From assembly GCA_015061565.1 (NCBI GenBank), contig SUWI01000007.1, positions 1 to 54,340 of the forward strand: 54,340 nucleotides of DNA, written 5' to 3'. Within the stretch, counting starts at the first letter, position 1; each line of letters begins with the position of its first letter. The DNA is from Lentisphaerota bacterium. Lineage in GTDB: Bacteria; Verrucomicrobiota; Lentisphaeria; Victivallales; UBA1829. Below the pieces are notes generated by a model. That model worked only from the letters and a program-made list of their open reading frames with translations. It was not told the DNA's origin and made no database searches. Shown here one piece after another: positions 1-8,784 of the stretch. Both the position numbers and the translations under genes were made by a program.

Positions 1-179
1 AACAAGTATCGGAGTTTATCCTCTCAACTTTTCAGGACACTCTCAAAGAACCGTCCGGCGAGCTGCACTACCCGTATATCTCCCCCGGCGGGCCGTACGC
101 CACCAATCTCTGGGACTGGGCTTCATACTGGACCCTTTATGCCATCTTCAAAACTTATGACCGCCGCGTTTATTTCTGA
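1..179 (+). pseudogene. Truncated 5' copy of the GH63-like glycosidase gene (partial at window edge)
   Basis: The frame is open from the window edge and ends at a TGA at 177-179. Bases 1-168 match 2137-2304, inside the intact gene at 2115-3350, with one mismatch: position 121 is C where 2257 is A. That mismatch turns the second Asp of the WDWDSYW motif into Ala (WDWASYW). After base 168 the identity stops abruptly and four unrelated codons lead to the stop, so about 60 residues remain of a 411-residue protein. The Asp probably corresponds to the catalytic acid of the GH63/GH37-type (alpha/alpha)6 fold (inference). It could be a recent tandem duplication followed by deletion, or an assembly artefact at a contig end. 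Confidence 0.8.
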
Positions 180-199
180 GCGGACAGGAGATATTTCCG

Positions 200-1966
200 A
201 TGAAAACGAACCAAAACCCTTTTTTTGCTTACCGTTCCTTCTGGAAAGAATTCGATGCGATGAAACGTTTTGCCCGGATCGGAGTGAAGCAGTTCGTGGT
301 GTTTGCCGGGAACAGCACCAACTCGCTGGGCGAACCGTATTGCCAGTATGATCCGGTCTGGAAATGGTATGATACCTATGATTTCACCCCGTTCGACGAG
401 CAGGTGAGCGATGTGCTCCGGATCTGTCCCGATGCGGAGATCCTGTGCATGATCGACCTGAATTCCCCGTTGTGGCTGGCGCGTCAGCTCCACGTGGACA
501 GTTATTCGGCGGTCACGCTGGCGGAATGCAGCAGCCGCTGGAAAAAAATCACCGGCAATTATGTCCGCGCCTTTGTGGACTATGCGGAACGGAAGTTCGG
601 CAGCCGGATCGTTTCCTATATCATGATGTGCGGCAAGACGGACGAGTGGATGGATCATTCCGGCGGCGTCGAAAGCGAAGGCAAGCGGCTTGCTTATCGG
701 GCCTGGTGCGGAAAACAGGGCCTGCCCGAACCGGAGGACATTCCCGGTTTCGGCAAACGGAACCACACTTCCCATGAACAAGACGGCCTGAAGATGCGCG
801 ACCCCGTGACGGACCACGAGGCGATCCAATACTGGCGGTTCCACAGCGAGATCAATGCGGATTCCATTCTGGAATTCGCCGCCATGGTCCGTTCGCAGGT
901 TTCCCGGCCGGTCGAACTGGGCGTTTTCTACGGGTATATCCTTCAGCTGGAATATTCCACGGTTTCTCTGGCGCATCTTGCTTATGAAAAAGTGGAAAGT
1001 TCGCCGGATATCGATTTCGTCATCAGTCCGGGCGATTACAAGGACCGTCCCATCGGCGGCGGCAGCGGATTCATGACCCCGAACGGCACCGTCAAACTGC
1101 ACGGAAAAGACTGTCTGTATGAGATCGACCACCGGACCACGTCGGCGAACATGCAGCTCACGCCCTATGTGGCGCTCTCGTGGATGGACCGCTGGAAAGA
1201 TCTGGACGAAGACCGCGCCGGACTGCGGCGGGAATTCTGCCGGACGCTTTTCCACGGCTCGCACCTTTGGTGGTTCGACATGTGGGGCAAGTTCTATGAA
1301 GCACAGGAAAATATCGACGTCATTGCCAAATGCCGCGAGATCTGGGAAAAATACGCTGACCGTTCCTTCGCGCCCGAGGCGGAGGTCGCGCTGGTCGTCG
1401 ATCCGGAAAGTGCGCTTTTCATCGGTCCGAACGCCTATGACCGTCCCCTCATGACTCCGGTCCTGAAGGCTCTGAACCGTCTCGGGACTCCCTATGAAGT
1501 CTATTCCCTGAACGATCTTCCGAATATCCCCCGGCGGATCAAGTTTGCCGTTTTCACCGGCGTCGTCAAGCTGGATGACCGGAACCGCGCGGAACTGGAG
1601 CTGTTTTCCGCGGGACGCCAGTTCTTCTGGAACGGTCCGGCCGGCCTGACGGATGGAAAAGACTGGTGTGAACAGTCCCTGCCGGGCTTCCGTTTCCCGG
1701 ATTTTTCGGCGGTCACGGCGGATATCCTGCGCCGGGAGGCCCTGAAAGCGGGCGTGCATTTCTTCACGGAAAGTTCCTGTCCCGTATGGTACGGACGCGG
1801 TCTGCTCTCCATCCATTGCGCCGACGGCGGCAAAATGAAGATCTCCCTGCCGAAAGCCGCCGGATCCGCAGAGGAACTCTTCAGCGGCAGACGTCTTGCG
1901 GTCAACGGGACCCAATTCGAATATGAATTCGGAAAACCGGAAACGGCGCTGTTCAAACTGTCATAA
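200..1966 (+). CDS. GH42-like (clan GH-A) glycoside hydrolase
   Basis: 588 residues with no signal peptide, so probably cytoplasmic. Residues 1 to about 370 read as a TIM barrel (FAYRSFWKEFDAM near the N-terminus, Trp-rich strands such as SLLWWFDMWG-like HLWWFDMWG near 355). About 385-530 resembles the Rossmann-like trimerisation domain of GH42 beta-galactosidases (VALVVDPES, KFAVFTGVV). A short beta domain ends the protein (ISLPKAA, ELFSGR, ALFKLS). Glu in FHSEIN (near 217) and Glu in YEIDHRT (near 308) are plausible acid/base and nucleophile, by position only. The start has an AGGAG at 186-190, nine bases upstream. The family is inferred; the exact GH number and substrate are not determined. 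The remnant at 3351-3944 is a paralogue of its C-terminus. Confidence 0.7.
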   Translation: MKTNQNPFFAYRSFWKEFDAMKRFARIGVKQFVVFAGNSTNSLGEPYCQYDPVWKWYDTYDFTPFDEQVSDVLRICPDAEILCMIDLNSPLWLARQLHVDSYSAVTLAECSSRWKKITGNYVRAFVDYAERKFGSRIVSYIMMCGKTDEWMDHSGGVESEGKRLAYRAWCGKQGLPEPEDIPGFGKRNHTSHEQDGLKMRDPVTDHEAIQYWRFHSEINADSILEFAAMVRSQVSRPVELGVFYGYILQLEYSTVSLAHLAYEKVESSPDIDFVISPGDYKDRPIGGGSGFMTPNGTVKLHGKDCLYEIDHRTTSANMQLTPYVALSWMDRWKDLDEDRAGLRREFCRTLFHGSHLWWFDMWGKFYEAQENIDVIAKCREIWEKYADRSFAPEAEVALVVDPESALFIGPNAYDRPLMTPVLKALNRLGTPYEVYSLNDLPNIPRRIKFAVFTGVVKLDDRNRAELELFSAGRQFFWNGPAGLTDGKDWCEQSLPGFRFPDFSAVTADILRREALKAGVHFFTESSCPVWYGRGLLSIHCADGGKMKISLPKAAGSAEELFSGRRLAVNGTQFEYEFGKPETALFKLS

Positions 1967-1994
1967 AAATGAAATCACGAGGAGTCCATGAAAA

Positions 1995-2108
1995 ATGAAT
2001 GAGAATCGTTATTTCGGCAAAACAGAAAATCTGGGCGGCGGACGCTACAGATTCAATGGAACTGGAGCATCGTCCGACATACTGGAAAATCAAGTGACGG
2101 AGATGTAA
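1995..2108 (+). other. 37-codon ORF, possible remnant of a third glycosidase
   Basis: ATG at 1995 lies 10 bases after a GAGGAG at 1979-1984 and runs to TAA at 2106-2108, just before the GH63-like start at 2115. The peptide begins MNENRYFGKTENLGGG and contains RYRFNGTGAS, which looks like the N-terminus of a larger glycosidase rather than a designed small protein. It may be an internal-deletion remnant, or a leader peptide coupled to 2115. A second ATG at 1988 gives only four codons. Confidence 0.3.
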
Positions 2109-2114
2109 AAGAAA

Positions 2115-3350
2115 ATGAATCAAACGACCGCATTCCAACAAGTATCGGAGTTTATCCTCTCAACTTTTCAGGACACTCTCAAAGAACCGTCCGGCGAGCT
2201 GCACTACCCGTATATCTCCCCCGGCGGGCCGTACGCCACCAATCTCTGGGACTGGGATTCATACTGGACCCTTTATGCCATCTTCAAAACTTATGACCGC
2301 CGCGGCAATGCCGCCGGGATCGAATCTCTCCGCAAGTATGCACGCGGAACTTTATTGAATTTTCTGGAGCACCAGGGAAAAGACGGCGCATTGCCGATCG
2401 AACTCATGCTTGCGGATGCCGACCGTTTCGACTGCCTGAAGTCCGCGGACAACAACATGGCAAAACCTTTCATCGGGCAGCTGGCCGGACTGCTGTTCGA
2501 ATACGGTCAGCTCTCAAAAGAAGAGCTGGAAAAATATCTCCCGCAGATCCAGGCCTATCATCAGTGTTTTTTCGACCGTTATCTCGACCGGCGCACCGGA
2601 CTGATCTTCTGTGCGAAAGACTGGGGACTCGGAGTTGACGATGATCCTGCAGTCTGGGGAAGGCCATACAAGTCTTGCGCGTCACTGTTCCTCAATTGCT
2701 TCCTCTATTGCGATATGGAGGCGGCTGCGGAACTTGCCGGAATCTGCGGAGACAAAGATACTGGGATTTTTGAAAAATCCCATGCCCGGAATATTGCCGA
2801 TGCGGTCCGTAAATATTGCTGGGATGAACGGGAAAAGTCATTTTTCTCCGTCGATCTGCAATGCAATGTCAATCTTGTCCAGCTCAAGAATACTTTGCTG
2901 AATAAAAATCTGGAAACCTTCTGGCACTGTCTGAAATTGAAAATACTGTCCTGGAACTGCATCCTGCCTTTCTGGGCGGGCATCGGAACAAAGGAACAAT
3001 TCGATGCCTTCATCGAAGAAAACTTTACCGATGACCGGCTGCGTTCGGATTACGGCATCCGTTCCCTCTCCTGTGACGAATCGATGTATGCACCGGGAGT
3101 CAAACGCGGCAATCCCAGCAACTGGCTCGGACCGTTGTGGATCGTTTCGACTTATATCACCGTGGAGACTCTCAAAAAATTCGGACACACGGAAGAAGCC
3201 CGCAAACAGGCTGACGGCTGCATCGCCATGCTGGCCAGGGATCTGGAAAAAACCGGAACGTTCCATGAATATTACCTGCCGGAAACCGGTGAACCGGTGC
3301 ATAATCCCGGCTTCATGAGCTGGAACGCGCTGGCTGCATTGATGGAATAA
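2115..3350 (+). CDS. GH63/GH37-like (alpha/alpha)6-barrel glycosidase
   Basis: 411 residues without signal peptide. The WDWDSYW motif (residues 45-51) includes Asp48, the probable general acid. The C-terminal stretch NPSNWLGPLWI and the FHEYY motif with Glu385 match the layout of GH63 enzymes and mannosylglycerate/glucosylglycerate hydrolases, where a Glu near the end acts as the base. These family relations are known for GH63; the substrate here is unknown. It follows the GH42-like gene in the same direction and probably belongs to one transcription unit. The first 190 codons include the 168-bp segment duplicated at the window start. No clear Shine-Dalgarno precedes the ATG beyond GGAG at 2099-2102 (spacing 12), so translation may depend on the upstream short ORF. 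Confidence 0.75.
   Translation: MNQTTAFQQVSEFILSTFQDTLKEPSGELHYPYISPGGPYATNLWDWDSYWTLYAIFKTYDRRGNAAGIESLRKYARGTLLNFLEHQGKDGALPIELMLADADRFDCLKSADNNMAKPFIGQLAGLLFEYGQLSKEELEKYLPQIQAYHQCFFDRYLDRRTGLIFCAKDWGLGVDDDPAVWGRPYKSCASLFLNCFLYCDMEAAAELAGICGDKDTGIFEKSHARNIADAVRKYCWDEREKSFFSVDLQCNVNLVQLKNTLLNKNLETFWHCLKLKILSWNCILPFWAGIGTKEQFDAFIEENFTDDRLRSDYGIRSLSCDESMYAPGVKRGNPSNWLGPLWIVSTYITVETLKKFGHTEEARKQADGCIAMLARDLEKTGTFHEYYLPETGEPVHNPGFMSWNALAALME
2137..2304 (+). repeat. 168-bp direct repeat, second copy (first copy is 1-168)
   Basis: This stretch is identical to bases 1-168 except at position 2257 (A here, C at 121), in the same orientation with an offset of 2136 bp. It lies inside the intact GH63-like gene. 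Near-identity over 168 bp implies a recent duplication, gene conversion or an assembly effect. Confidence 0.9.
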
Positions 3351-3944
3351 ACCAAACGGTCTGAACGCCTCGTTCTGCAATCATGTTTTCGGTCTTCAGC
3401 ATGCGCCGCCTATATGGGTGGATGCGCTTCCGCCTTTGTCGAGGATGACAAACGTGTAATCTGCACCCGCCACGGCCGGACGGACAACGCCCAGAGCGGG
3501 GTCCCGGCGGATTTTTACGAGATCCACGATTTCGCGGACACGGCCGGACGCTACCGGTGCGTGTTCTTCTTTGTCACTGCCCGGACCCCGGCGCTGGAGG
3601 ATGCGGAAGCCTACTGCCGGGAGAACCGGATCCCCTTCCTGGAGTTTGACGGGGACACGCTCGTGACGCCCTCCGGGGTTCGGGATTTCTGCGCCGCCGG
3701 CGGAGCCCATTGCTACTGTCCGGATCTGGATTCCGGAGTCTGGTGCGGACACAATCTTGCCGCCGTCGTGGCCCTGAACACGGGAATACACACGCTGCGT
3801 CTCCCCGAAAAACGGAAAATGACGCCTCTCTTTGCTGGGGGCGGGCCTTTCGTCTCCGACTGCATCGAATTGAACCTCCGGTGCGGCCAGGTCGCGGCCT
3901 TCCGTCTGGATACTCTCAAAGAGACAACAGGAGCGATTCCGTGA
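3351..3944 (+). pseudogene. C-terminal remnant of a second GH42-like glycosidase
   Basis: The frame is open from the stop of the preceding gene; the first ATG is at 3414 (176 codons), with no Shine-Dalgarno. No TIM barrel is present. It aligns by eye with the last third of the 200-1966 protein: PADFYEIHDF / PYEVYSLNDL, RCVFFFVTA / KFAVFTGVV, DSGVWCGHNL / SCPVWYGRGL, HTLRLPEKRK / KISLPKAAG, and the end QVAAFRL / ETALFKL. It therefore looks like the trimerisation-like domain plus terminal beta domain of a paralogue whose 5' part was deleted. A 3' fragment of a GH42-like gene downstream of GH63-like, mirroring a 5' fragment of GH63-like upstream of GH42-like, suggests a collapsed tandem array. 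Confidence 0.6.
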
Positions 3945-4051
3945 CCGGTTTCCCTGTCTCTGGTTCCGTGAGTCAGAGTCTGCTCATGGCTGTCCACATA
4001 ACTGATCGTGCCGGCTGCTGTTCATGATGTTGTCTTTTCCTGTTTTCCATT

Positions 4052-6697
4052 TCAGATTTCATTTCCGGTTTGCATCCAGGCGGAGTCACGCGGATCGGCG
4101 GTGCCCAGCGTATAAACCCACGGCAGATAATGCGGCCGGACCAGATACTGCCCGACGGTCTTGCCGTTTTCGGTGAAAGAACGTTCGATATTGAAACGGA
4201 CGAAGGCCCGTCCGGGACTGACCTCGCATCCCGGCAGATGCAGCGTCAGCTCATATCCTCCACCTTGTTTTCTCGCGGCGGTTTCGGGTTTCCGGAGCAG
4301 GGTGGTGTAACGGATCGAACCGTCCGGATTCAGGAAAATATCTTCCGCCTTGTGTCCGGCTGCAGATTCCCACCGGATGCGGTAGAATTCGTCGGGCCGG
4401 GACCTTTCCGCGGTGAGGACCATCCGCCAGTCAGTGCCGTCGGCAATCAGTTTGACTGCGGCTTCGGGTTTCATGTCCGGCAGTTCTTCGAAAATATCCG
4501 AGGGATACGCGCCGGCATATTCCAGGCGGTGTTCGCCGCAGACCGCCAGCGGATATGCAATGCCGGGTTTCAGCCGCGGACCTGCCGCCAGTGCTCCGAA
4601 CAAAGGCCGGCCTCGCCGTATCCGTTCCGCCGTCCGCGGGAAATCGGTTTTGAGACGGTGTTCCAGTTTCCGGATCCGCTGCCGGACCGACTGCGGCATG
4701 AATTTGTAACCGCAGGCTTCCGAATGATAGCCCAGGAATGGATTCTGTTCCATCAGCTGCAGGAATTGACGCGACCGGGCAATGGCGGCTTCGACGATTT
4801 TCCGCATCCGGTCCAGCAGACGGAGCGAGGGATTTCGGAAAATCAGTTCATCGCGGCAGCGGTAGAAACGGAAAATATCCGCGGCGTCCGCGAAGATCAG
4901 TCCGACCGCCTGCGCGACTCCGATCTCCAGCTGCTGTGCCCGGTCCAAAGTGCCGTCATCCAGTGCTGAAAGTTCCGCCGCGGCCTGCTGCCAGCGGTCC
5001 GCCATCTTTCCGGTCAGTGTGATGATATCGTCCAGGGAGAAAGGTTCTTCCGCGCCGCCGTTGAGACAGTCGAAGATGCGGTCGCCCGGAATGCCGGCGT
5101 GAATGTTCCAGCTGGCCGCCAGCCGGGTATTGACGGGGATCAGGTGCAGATCCCAGTTGATCGAGTCGTGCATGGGTCCGGTATAGGCCAGCTGATTGGA
5201 GAGCGGATAGCCGGCGAAAGCATCGGAGAAACGTTTCCAGATGGAAGCGACTTTCGGTGCCCGTTTTTCGCCCCAGCGTTCGGCGGCGAGTTCTTTCAGA
5301 AAAGCCGATTCGCTGCGGGGGAACGGGGTCTGCGAAAGTTTCCGAGCCGCGCGGGTCATCAACGAGGGATAACAACCGAAATACCAGCCCATCACCACGC
5401 CGGAGATGCCGAGTTTATGCAGTTCCCGGTATTTGCGGTAAAGCAGTCCGGGCACCGGCAGATAACCGGTGGTGGCGATCTCAGTGGAACAGCTGACCTG
5501 GAGTTTGGCGAACATCCTGCCGCCGGCCGCCCGCTGGCGCTGTGCCGCTTCCCGGAAGAAATTGCTCGGTCCGACGTAGGAAAGCCAGTAATCCTTGATC
5601 TTGCGGTATTTGCCAAGCTGGACCTCGCCGCCGCCCGATTCGAAATTATGCGTGAGCGCCACGCCGGGCAGGGGATGAGAGGCCGCTTCCAGCGCTTCGG
5701 GAACACTCCACCAGCCGGTCTGCGTATAGGGCCAGCTGACGAACAGCGCATCGGGATCTTCCGCCTGCATCCCCCTGACCATCGCGCTGATGGAACGGTT
5801 CAGCACCTCCCAGGCGGGTTTGTCGCCGCAGTGCGGACATTTAATCCCGGTGGAGTGCGGCACATTGCAGCAGAGCGTCAGCCATTCGCCCACGGTCAGA
5901 TCCAGGATGCCGCCCAGACCGGGCACTTCCCGGAAGAGCTGCCGCGCGGTTTCGGTCAGGATCTGCTGTGCCCGGTCCGAAGAGGGACAGAACGCGATTT
6001 TCTTCATCGCCGCCGGTCCGGCCAGTTCCGGATATTTTTTCAGGATCGGATCGTCGGGTTCATAGGCGATCGGTTCGATGCAGAAAACAAAAACCCGGAT
6101 CCCGAACGGCGCGCACTTTTCCACGGTCCGGCGCAGCCGTTTCAACCGTTTTTCATGTCCGGGTCCGGTCAATTTGCGGAAATCGCTCGAGATCCAGACA
6201 CCGTTGACGCCGCTGCGGGCCAATTCGTTCAGATAGGCTTCCGGATAATAGTCGAAATCTTCCGAAAGCTCATCCTGGTACAGCGGCGGCCGGTTGATCG
6301 GTCCGCAGAGGATGCGTCCGATCCGGATCTCGACGGCATCCTGAAGACGGACCGCATGGAGTCTGCCCGAGACGATCTGCGATTCCAGTTCATACAGCGC
6401 CTGACGGAACCCTGCCGCATCGGCCGCCTGCAGACGGACCATTCCGGATGCCGGGATGACCGCATAACTGCCGGCCTTGCCGCCGCGGAGCGTCTCAAAA
6501 CGGATGACCGTCCCATCCGGTTTCCGCTGCCCGCGGAAAAACCTGGCCAGTTCGGACCGCAGACCGGAAGGCGCCTGTTCGATCCTGCCGAGATGGAAAG
6601 ACTCCGGACAAAGATAATGAGCCCGTTCTCCCTCCGGAATGAATTTCAGGATCCTTCCGGCTGTTTTTCTGACCTTTTCCAAGTTGACCGCAGACAT
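4052..6697 (-). CDS. GH20-like glycoside hydrolase (uncharacterised family)
   Basis: 881 residues from ATG at 6697. That start (MSAVNLEKV) has an AAAGGA about seven bases upstream; a longer reading to 6793 would cross the promoter and is rejected. The N-terminal about 120 residues look like the beta/alpha domain preceding GH20/GH67 barrels (Y-A-V-I-P..V-R-L-Q-A-ADAAG). A TIM barrel follows (RIGRILCGPINRP, FDYYPEAYLNELARSGVNGVWIS). An unusual IKCPHCGDKPAWE segment carries a CxxC pair. The C-terminus is beta-rich. There is no signal peptide. Similar uncharacterised proteins are common in this phylum (recollection, unverified). It faces the decayed array convergently. Confidence 0.55.
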   Translation of the reverse strand: MSAVNLEKVRKTAGRILKFIPEGERAHYLCPESFHLGRIEQAPSGLRSELARFFRGQRKPDGTVIRFETLRGGKAGSYAVIPASGMVRLQAADAAGFRQALYELESQIVSGRLHAVRLQDAVEIRIGRILCGPINRPPLYQDELSEDFDYYPEAYLNELARSGVNGVWISSDFRKLTGPGHEKRLKRLRRTVEKCAPFGIRVFVFCIEPIAYEPDDPILKKYPELAGPAAMKKIAFCPSSDRAQQILTETARQLFREVPGLGGILDLTVGEWLTLCCNVPHSTGIKCPHCGDKPAWEVLNRSISAMVRGMQAEDPDALFVSWPYTQTGWWSVPEALEAASHPLPGVALTHNFESGGGEVQLGKYRKIKDYWLSYVGPSNFFREAAQRQRAAGGRMFAKLQVSCSTEIATTGYLPVPGLLYRKYRELHKLGISGVVMGWYFGCYPSLMTRAARKLSQTPFPRSESAFLKELAAERWGEKRAPKVASIWKRFSDAFAGYPLSNQLAYTGPMHDSINWDLHLIPVNTRLAASWNIHAGIPGDRIFDCLNGGAEEPFSLDDIITLTGKMADRWQQAAAELSALDDGTLDRAQQLEIGVAQAVGLIFADAADIFRFYRCRDELIFRNPSLRLLDRMRKIVEAAIARSRQFLQLMEQNPFLGYHSEACGYKFMPQSVRQRIRKLEHRLKTDFPRTAERIRRGRPLFGALAAGPRLKPGIAYPLAVCGEHRLEYAGAYPSDIFEELPDMKPEAAVKLIADGTDWRMVLTAERSRPDEFYRIRWESAAGHKAEDIFLNPDGSIRYTTLLRKPETAARKQGGGYELTLHLPGCEVSPGRAFVRFNIERSFTENGKTVGQYLVRPHYLPWVYTLGTADPRDSAWMQTGNEI

Positions 6698-6729
6698 TTG
6701 GTAAATCCTTTTTCTTGTTAATATGCACG

Positions 6730-6758
6730 AATATATATCATCTTTCCGGAAAATACAA
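6730..6758 (-). promoter_or_regulatory. Sigma70-type promoter of the GH20-like gene
   Basis: On the minus strand TTGTAT (6758-6753), 17 bp, then TATATT (6735-6730). Transcription would start near 6723, about 26 bases before the ATG at 6697 with its AAAGGA, which supports that start. Confidence 0.65.
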
Positions 6759-6829
6759 GAACTTTTGCGGCATGGATTCGAACAAAGAAGCAAAATAGCC
6801 GGTATTGCCTGATTTTTTCAGTCATGAAA

Positions 6830-7864
6830 TCAGGCCGGGGCGGGTTTCAGACGTCGTTCCATGGCGGGGTCCTGCGCAAGCATCTGCCAGTAACGTTCCG
6901 CCGGACCGGCTTCGATCCGGCGCATCATCGTTTCGAATGCGTCCAGCGAATCCAGGGTGGAAACGGAGGCGCGCAGTTCGCCGGGGAACCCGCGTCCGAG
7001 CAGATAGGCCAGCAGGGTTTTGCGGCAGATCCGGAAGCCGGTTTCCAGACCGTAGAAACGCATCATGGATTCGAAATGGAGCCGGATCTCGGCGGCGAAT
7101 TCCTGCAGGGTGGGCGGATCGGGATGTCCGGCGGTAATTTCGCGGAAGATCCACGGGTTGCCGCAGGCGCCGCGGGCCACCATGCCGTTGGCGCAGCTGC
7201 TGCGGGTCACCAGTTCATGATAAAGCGGCTGTGACAATGCTCCGCCGTTGGCGATGACCGGAATGGTCAGGTTTTCGCGGACCGCTTTGATGATGTCGTA
7301 AAAAACCGGTCCGGAATAAAACTTTTTCATGACCCTGCCGTGGATGGTGAGTGCCCGGGCGCCGGCCTCCTGCAGACGCCTGGCAAAGCGGACGGTGGGT
7401 TCGGGATCCTCTTCGGAAAGGATGCGGGTCTTGGCCGTGACCGGGATCCGGGAATGTTCCGCCAGGACTGCAAAGGCGCGCAGCGCCTCGTCCGGACGGT
7501 GGATCACAAAAGAGATGCCTTCGCATTTTTTGGCTACTTTAGGTGCGGGACATCCCAGATTGAAATCGAGCACGGAAAAATCCAGGGAATTGACGATCGC
7601 CGCGGCTTTGACGAGAATATCCGGTTCGGAGCCGACCAGCTGGATGCCGAGGAAATCTTCCGACCCGTCGCGGGCGATCAGCTGCCGGCAGGTCTTGAAA
7701 TTGCCGAAGACCAGCGAACCGGCATCGACCATTTCGGTGAAGGCATAGCGGCAGCCGTACCGCCGGGCGGAAAGACGCATCGGCAGGTCGGTATGTCCGG
7801 CGATCGGCGCCAGCAGCGGCTGACCCGGCTCGTAAAGCGTATCCCCGGAAAAAGCGGCGGTCAT
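6830..7864 (-). CDS. dus: tRNA-dihydrouridine synthase
   Basis: 344 residues. It reduces uridines in the D-loop of tRNA using FMN and NAD(P)H. The N-terminal LLAPIAGHTD, then NLGCPAPKV with the catalytic Cys105, and IHGRVMKKFYSG and PVIANGG of the FMN-binding barrel are diagnostic of the Dus family; which subfamily (A, B, C) is not clear. It is the last gene of a minus-strand run after rsmE and the DUF4380-like gene. Its ATG lies nine bases after the preceding stop and lacks an evident Shine-Dalgarno, so translational coupling is likely. Confidence 0.93.
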   Translation of the reverse strand: MTAAFSGDTLYEPGQPLLAPIAGHTDLPMRLSARRYGCRYAFTEMVDAGSLVFGNFKTCRQLIARDGSEDFLGIQLVGSEPDILVKAAAIVNSLDFSVLDFNLGCPAPKVAKKCEGISFVIHRPDEALRAFAVLAEHSRIPVTAKTRILSEEDPEPTVRFARRLQEAGARALTIHGRVMKKFYSGPVFYDIIKAVRENLTIPVIANGGALSQPLYHELVTRSSCANGMVARGACGNPWIFREITAGHPDPPTLQEFAAEIRLHFESMMRFYGLETGFRICRKTLLAYLLGRGFPGELRASVSTLDSLDAFETMMRRIEAGPAERYWQMLAQDPAMERRLKPAPA

Positions 7865-7873
7865 GGGCAGGGT

Positions 7874-8758
7874 TCAGATCGTGGGGACGGGCAGATATTT
7901 GGCGGCGTCCGCTTCGGTTTCGATGGATTCGGGCCCCGGGGTGCAGAGCCATTCCTCCACATGGACGATTTCTTCGCCTTCGGAAATGGCGTAGAGCGGC
8001 GCCAGGGTTTCGGCCTCGAGCATGCTGGAGCAGGAATAGATCTCGATGCTGCAGCCGTTGTCCGGATATTCGGCATCCACGAAATATTCGAAGGACTTGA
8101 CGAACATCGTGCCGTGATTGGCATAGGCCAGCCAGCCGTTCTGGCAGTTGAATCCGATCTTGGTGGCGGGACAGTCGGAACGCTGTTTCACCAGCAGGAA
8201 ATCAGGGCCGAAGGTAATGCGTTCATCGGCGAGGTCGGTATAGGGCCAGAAGGCGAAGAACGTGTTCGGCAGCAGGGCTTTCGGAGCTTTGTTCAGCGGG
8301 GCGATCGCGGTCCCGCCCGGAGCCATCACGCTCAGTGCCCACGGTGCCAGTTCGATCTCCCACGGATTGTCGTTGCGCAGATGGTGTTCCACCCGGAATT
8401 TATTGTCGCCCAGGGGCTTGATGATGATGCTTTTGTAAATGCCGGTGGAGGCTTCCGTACCGGCGGTGAACAGGACGGAGCCGTCCGCGAGTTCTTTTGC
8501 CGCGGCTTTGGAGTTGTCCGGCGCATACGTGCGGGGTTTGGCTTCCGGCGAGTGCCACAGCCGGTGTCCGCCGTAATTGACCCATTTGTCGTGTCCGGAA
8601 GTGCCGGCCAGTTTCGGATCGACGTTGAAAATGTTCTGGCTGTCACCGATGAATCCGCCCATGACCCGAGGGCCGATTTCGGTGGTCACGATCAGCTTGA
8701 AATCCCCGCTCTGCAGCTCCACGCAATTCTTCCAGCCTTCGAAAGTCACTTTTTTCAT
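7874..8758 (-). CDS. DUF4380-like protein (galactose-mutarotase-like beta fold)
   Basis: 294 residues from the ATG at 8758 (MKKVTFEGW), preceded by GGAGGA seven bases upstream. That Shine-Dalgarno overlaps an in-frame upstream ATG at 8773, which is therefore unlikely to be the start. The sequence resembles DUF4380 proteins: IVTTEIGPRVMGGFIGDSQNIF near the N-terminus and WVNYGGHRLWHSPEAKPRTYAPDN further on, a pattern of carbohydrate-binding, mutarotase-like beta-sandwiches. A role in binding or anomer conversion of a sugar is inferred from the fold. It sits between rsmE and dus with short gaps (26 and 9 bases). Confidence 0.65.
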   Translation of the reverse strand: MKKVTFEGWKNCVELQSGDFKLIVTTEIGPRVMGGFIGDSQNIFNVDPKLAGTSGHDKWVNYGGHRLWHSPEAKPRTYAPDNSKAAAKELADGSVLFTAGTEASTGIYKSIIIKPLGDNKFRVEHHLRNDNPWEIELAPWALSVMAPGGTAIAPLNKAPKALLPNTFFAFWPYTDLADERITFGPDFLLVKQRSDCPATKIGFNCQNGWLAYANHGTMFVKSFEYFVDAEYPDNGCSIEIYSCSSMLEAETLAPLYAISEGEEIVHVEEWLCTPGPESIETEADAAKYLPVPTI

Positions 8759-8784
8759 TTCAGATTCCTCCATTTGAAATTCGT

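Noticed and set aside
4052-6793. Longer start of the GH20-like gene at 6793
   Set aside because: The extra 32 codons span the promoter at 6730-6758; the ATG at 6697 has its own Shine-Dalgarno.
6807-6835. Hairpin GCCTGATTT / AAATCAGGC at the end of dus
   Set aside because: It overlaps the stop codon and lacks a T tract outside the stem, so it is not counted as a terminator.
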